Part shown: piece by piece, positions 61,255 through 64,000 of the stretch
How the letters are laid out: every line of letters begins with the position of its first letter
Numbering within the stretch: the first letter of the stretch is position 1
From: Symbiodinium natans
Taxonomy: Eukaryota > Sar > Dinophyceae > Suessiales > Symbiodiniaceae
Direction of reading: 5' to 3'
Assembly (NCBI GenBank): GCA_905221605.1
Contig: CAJNDS010002394.1
Coordinates: 312,001-376,000, forward strand
DNA: 64,000 bases
Notes under the pieces: generated by a model
Databases searched by the model: none
Told to the model about the DNA's origin: nothing
Seen by the model: the letters and a program-made list of their open reading frames with translations, nothing else
Made by a program: the position numbers and the translations under genes

Positions 61255-62962
61255 AGTTTAGGGTTTAGGGTTTAGGGTTTAGGGTTTAGGGTTTGGGGTT
61301 TAGGGGTTAGGGTTTAGGGTTTAGGGTTTAGGGTTTAGGGTTTAGGACCGCAGTTCAGGGTTTGGGGTGAACCCTCGCATTCCTAAACTCAGACCTTTGT
61401 TTCCTTGTGCTCTTGGCTTTGTTCTCAGGGCTGAATGCATCGCGTCTTGCAACGGGATCAAAACATCCCTGAGCAGAATGGTTTTTCGAGCTTAGGGTTT
61501 ACGGTTTAGGGTTTAGGGTTTAGGGTTAGGGGGCAGGTTTCCATCTCACTGCCATGAGACCGATCAAGCAGGGTTTCAGAGGCTCCTTCTTGTTCATCTC
61601 GTTGACGACGGTTTCGCGGAATGCTGCTAATCCCCCGGCTTGTTTGAAGTCGTATTTCAAGTCTGCTGGTTGTGGGCCTGGGTACCCTAAACCCTAAACC
61701 CTAAACCCTAAACCCTAAACCCTACTAACTCCACTAAACCCTAAACCCTACTAAGCCCTAAACCCTAAACCCTAGTTTGGGGGTTCAGGGTTTCGGTTTC
61801 AGGTTTTTGGGGGCTTCAGGGTCCTCGAAACCCTAAACCCTAAACCGATTTGCCTTGACTAACCTCAGCCCCTCATCTCCGAACTGCTTCTATTGCTTGC
61901 GCAGGGGCCTGGCAAAGATCCCAAGTCTAGGGTTTAGGGCTTAGGGCTTGGGGTTTGGGGTTTGGGGTTTGGGGTTTGGGGTTTCGGGTTTCGGGTGAAG
62001 CTGAACTCAACATGAACTTTGCATTCCAGGATAGGATCGCCTGGAGCCCTATCTTCCAACCGCCCCCAATACCCTATACACCCTAAACTCTAAACCCCTG
62101 CCTCAATCACGCTCCCTCAACCCTAGGCCCTAAACCCTTAAGCTCTGAACCCTAATTATCCCCAACCTAAACCTAAACCCTTAGAGCCCCCTAAACCCTA
62201 GAACCATAAACCCTTCCCCCACTGAGGGCGAGGTCTCTGAGTCAACCCTGCTATTCGCCAAGCAAAGGTACATGCCCTGCTCTTCCTCGCGTTTAGGGTT
62301 TAGGGTTTAGGGTTTAGGGTTTAGGGTTTAGGGTTTAGGGTTTAGGGTTTAGGGTTGCTCTGGGACCCGCCAAGCCCCTGAACCTTAAACCCCAACCCTA
62401 AACCCGACACCCTGAACCCTAAGCTCTCTAAGCCATCATTGCATTTGAGGATGGATCGTGACACCTCGGGACAACCCTCGGCTGGCGGGGGTGTGCACTC
62501 GCGGTGGGTCTGATTTCTAAGCCCTACTTACCGTAAACCCTAAACCCTCTACATAAGGGGTTTAGGGTTTAGGACCATAAACCCTAAACCCTATAATATA
62601 GGGCACTTATATCTAGAACAGACCATAAAGGAATACTGTAGTACTCATTCCGAGCCCTATAGTGCGCAAGCCCTATAAGGTAACGGTAAGCGAATTCCTT
62701 GCATTTGGCATCTGAGCTTCAGATATTTCCAGCGCAAGTCATCGTTTGCGGACTCAACATCCTACAAGGTTTTGAGGTGCGAGGTTTTGCTTGGACCCAG
62801 AGTAGGCGCTTATTCCCTTTTTGGGGGGTTTAGGTTCCTTCCCTTGGAAGCCCCTTTAAACCAAAAAGGGTACCTTGTTATTCCTAGGTTTCTCTTGGGT
62901 CTCGTTCTTTCCAGACCTTCAAACCCTAAACCCTAAACCCTAAACCCTAAACCCTAAACCCC
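61255..62962. repeat. Telomere-type arrays, right part
   Basis: TTTAGGG at about 61255-61346 and 62289-62355; CCCTAAA at about 61683-61725 and 62921-62962; a TTTGGGG run at about 61940-61990. The spacers hold no recognised gene. Confidence 0.85.
62795..62893 (+). repeat. Subtelomere-like repeat family S2, copy 3
   Basis: The most complete copy: AGAGTAGGCGCTTATTCCC, TTTTTGGGGGG, then AAACCAAAAAGGGTACCTTG and TTCCTAGG. Inverted CCCTTTTTGG and CCAAAAAGGG parts can form a stem. Confidence 0.55.
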
Positions 62963-62999
62963 GAAAGGGTACCTTGCTATTCCTTGGGTCGAGTTTAAG

Positions 63000-63547
63000 A
63001 GATGCAGTTGGCCACGATTGGTCCCACAGGGTGGGGTGGCCTTTACCCCAATATCCCAAACCCTGGCAAACCCAAGCCCAAAACTCCACTCAAACCGTAA
63101 GCCCTAAACCCTAAACTCCACTCAAACCGTAAGCCCTAAACCGTAAGCCCTAAACCCTAAACCCAAACCCTGAACCCTAAACCCGAAACAACACCCTAAG
63201 CCGTGGCGCAGATGAGCATGATGTCCTCTCCGTCCTTGACGTTGATGGCATCTGCATCACTACCGCGCTCCGGCATGGGGTGCCCTGGCCAAAATCAAGG
63301 GTGGATGGAAGTCTTTTTGTCGGTTGCTTTAGGTTTAGGAAATCTTTTTGTTTAGGGTTTAGGGTTTGGAGTTTAGGGTTTAGGGTTTGGGGTTTGGGGT
63401 TTAGGGCGTGCGGAAGTGTCCCCTCAGACATTTACTCAACTGCTCTCTCGAAGCTCCAGACCAAGCAGTGGTTTGCTGCTAGTGGTTTCGGCGCTATTCG
63501 GTATGTAACAGCATGATCTTGACCAGCCGCGAACATATAGTCACATG
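63000..63547. other. Spacer with short telomere-type runs, no gene
   Basis: CCCTAAA/CCGTAAG units at about 63095-63185 and TTTAGGG/TTTGGGG units at 63350-63405. Small frames here are not convincing. Confidence 0.6.
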
Positions 63548-63567
63548 TGCCTATACACACATATATG

Positions 63568-63600
<33 letters not shown>

Positions 63601-63765
63601 TTGATTGATTCCCTCTCTCTAAATATGTACACACACAAATGTATATATATATGTATATATACATACATACAGACATATATGTATATACACATGTATATAT
63701 ATATATACACCTCATATACATACATAAATGCACATATATATATATATGTATGTAGGTATGAATGC
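63548..63765. repeat. TA/TG/CA dinucleotide microsatellite
   Basis: Alternating TATATA, TGTGTG, ACACAC and GTATATAC blocks for about 200 bp. Tyr/Ile/His-rich frames across it on both strands are artefacts. Confidence 0.95.
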
Positions 63766-64000
63766 GCTTCCGCCCCCTCTCATGTACCTCGATCGAGATT
63801 GTTTAGGTACAATGAGTCTTCATGGAGTCACCAACGTTCTAAATCAACACTTCACTAGTTTGTCAACATACTAAGGAATATGAAGCGATATGAAATTACT
63901 CGGAGGTTTCAATAGGACCTACCGAGCTGGTGAGGTAAATGACGAAACGGGTAGCTAAGCTAGGGCTGCAAGGGTTAGGGCTTTGGGTTTTGGGGGCTTT

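Noticed and set aside
63432-63858. Tyr/Ile/His-rich frames on both strands
   Set aside because: TA/TG dinucleotide repeat translation.
1-64000. Dinoflagellate spliced-leader RNA gene or acceptor tag, and rRNA genes
   Set aside because: No sequence matching the conserved spliced leader or rRNA cores was seen by eye.

Overview
The window looks like nuclear DNA of a dinoflagellate, most likely of the Symbiodiniaceae/Suessiales type. The evidence is indirect. There are very many short arrays of the telomere-type unit TTTAGGG/CCCTAAA. Genes are split by short introns, including a frame-preserving GC-AG intron. The mobile-element proteins (a GIY-YIG plus RT retroelement, a DUF7869-like transposase with GCxKCR zinc knuckles, a cytosine-methyltransferase-like protein, a DDE_1 transposase) are a mix I associate with dinoflagellates. 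No rRNA, tRNA or ordinary housekeeping gene was recognised.

Layout. (1) 1-2411: mosaic of telomere-type arrays and short subtelomere-like repeats. (2) 2412-9328, minus strand: a complete-looking LINE flanked by an 11-bp duplication (2401-2411 and 9329-9339), inserted in degenerate telomere-type repeats. It has ORF1a, ORF1b and a 1686-codon ORF2 with the unusual order AP-endonuclease, RNase H, reverse transcriptase. A 9-11 nt DNA motif (sense strand CTACTCCTC, usually preceded by GA or GG) occurs 23 times along its whole length and in all three codon phases, so it is a nucleotide signal and not a protein repeat. (3) 9340-17000: dense telomere-type arrays in both orientations alternating with short unique pieces and three small MITE-like families. 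(4) 17168-21905: a repeat (again at 46812-47881) interrupted by about 3.7 kb that holds a broken DDE_1 (pogo/Tigger-like) transposase gene. (5) 22261-26723: a broken Penelope-like retroelement with an N-terminal GIY-YIG domain upstream of the RT. (6) 26736-46483: a 19.7-kb unit bounded by about 0.8-kb terminal inverted repeats and a 12-bp direct duplication. (7) 46498-48110: repeat and a TGCG microsatellite. (8) 48360-64000: a second telomere-type mosaic with scraps of coding-like sequence.

The 19.7-kb unit is the most system-like part of the window. Each arm carries the same coiled-coil gene pointing outward (29915 to about 28440, minus; 43460 to 45059, plus). The core carries a DUF7869-like DDE transposase gene whose two halves lie on opposite strands as if split by an inversion inside an intron, a C5-methyltransferase-like gene, a long multi-exon gene of unknown function, and a tyrosine-recombinase-like gene with an AT-hook. 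A family of at least 25 small hairpins with a constant 5-nt loop (GAGAG/CTCTC or close variants) and variable but self-complementary stems is confined to this unit, including five in each terminal repeat. My working model is a large TIR transposon that captured methyltransferase, recombinase and structural genes and has since been rearranged. That it moves as one unit is inference from the TIRs and the flanking duplication.
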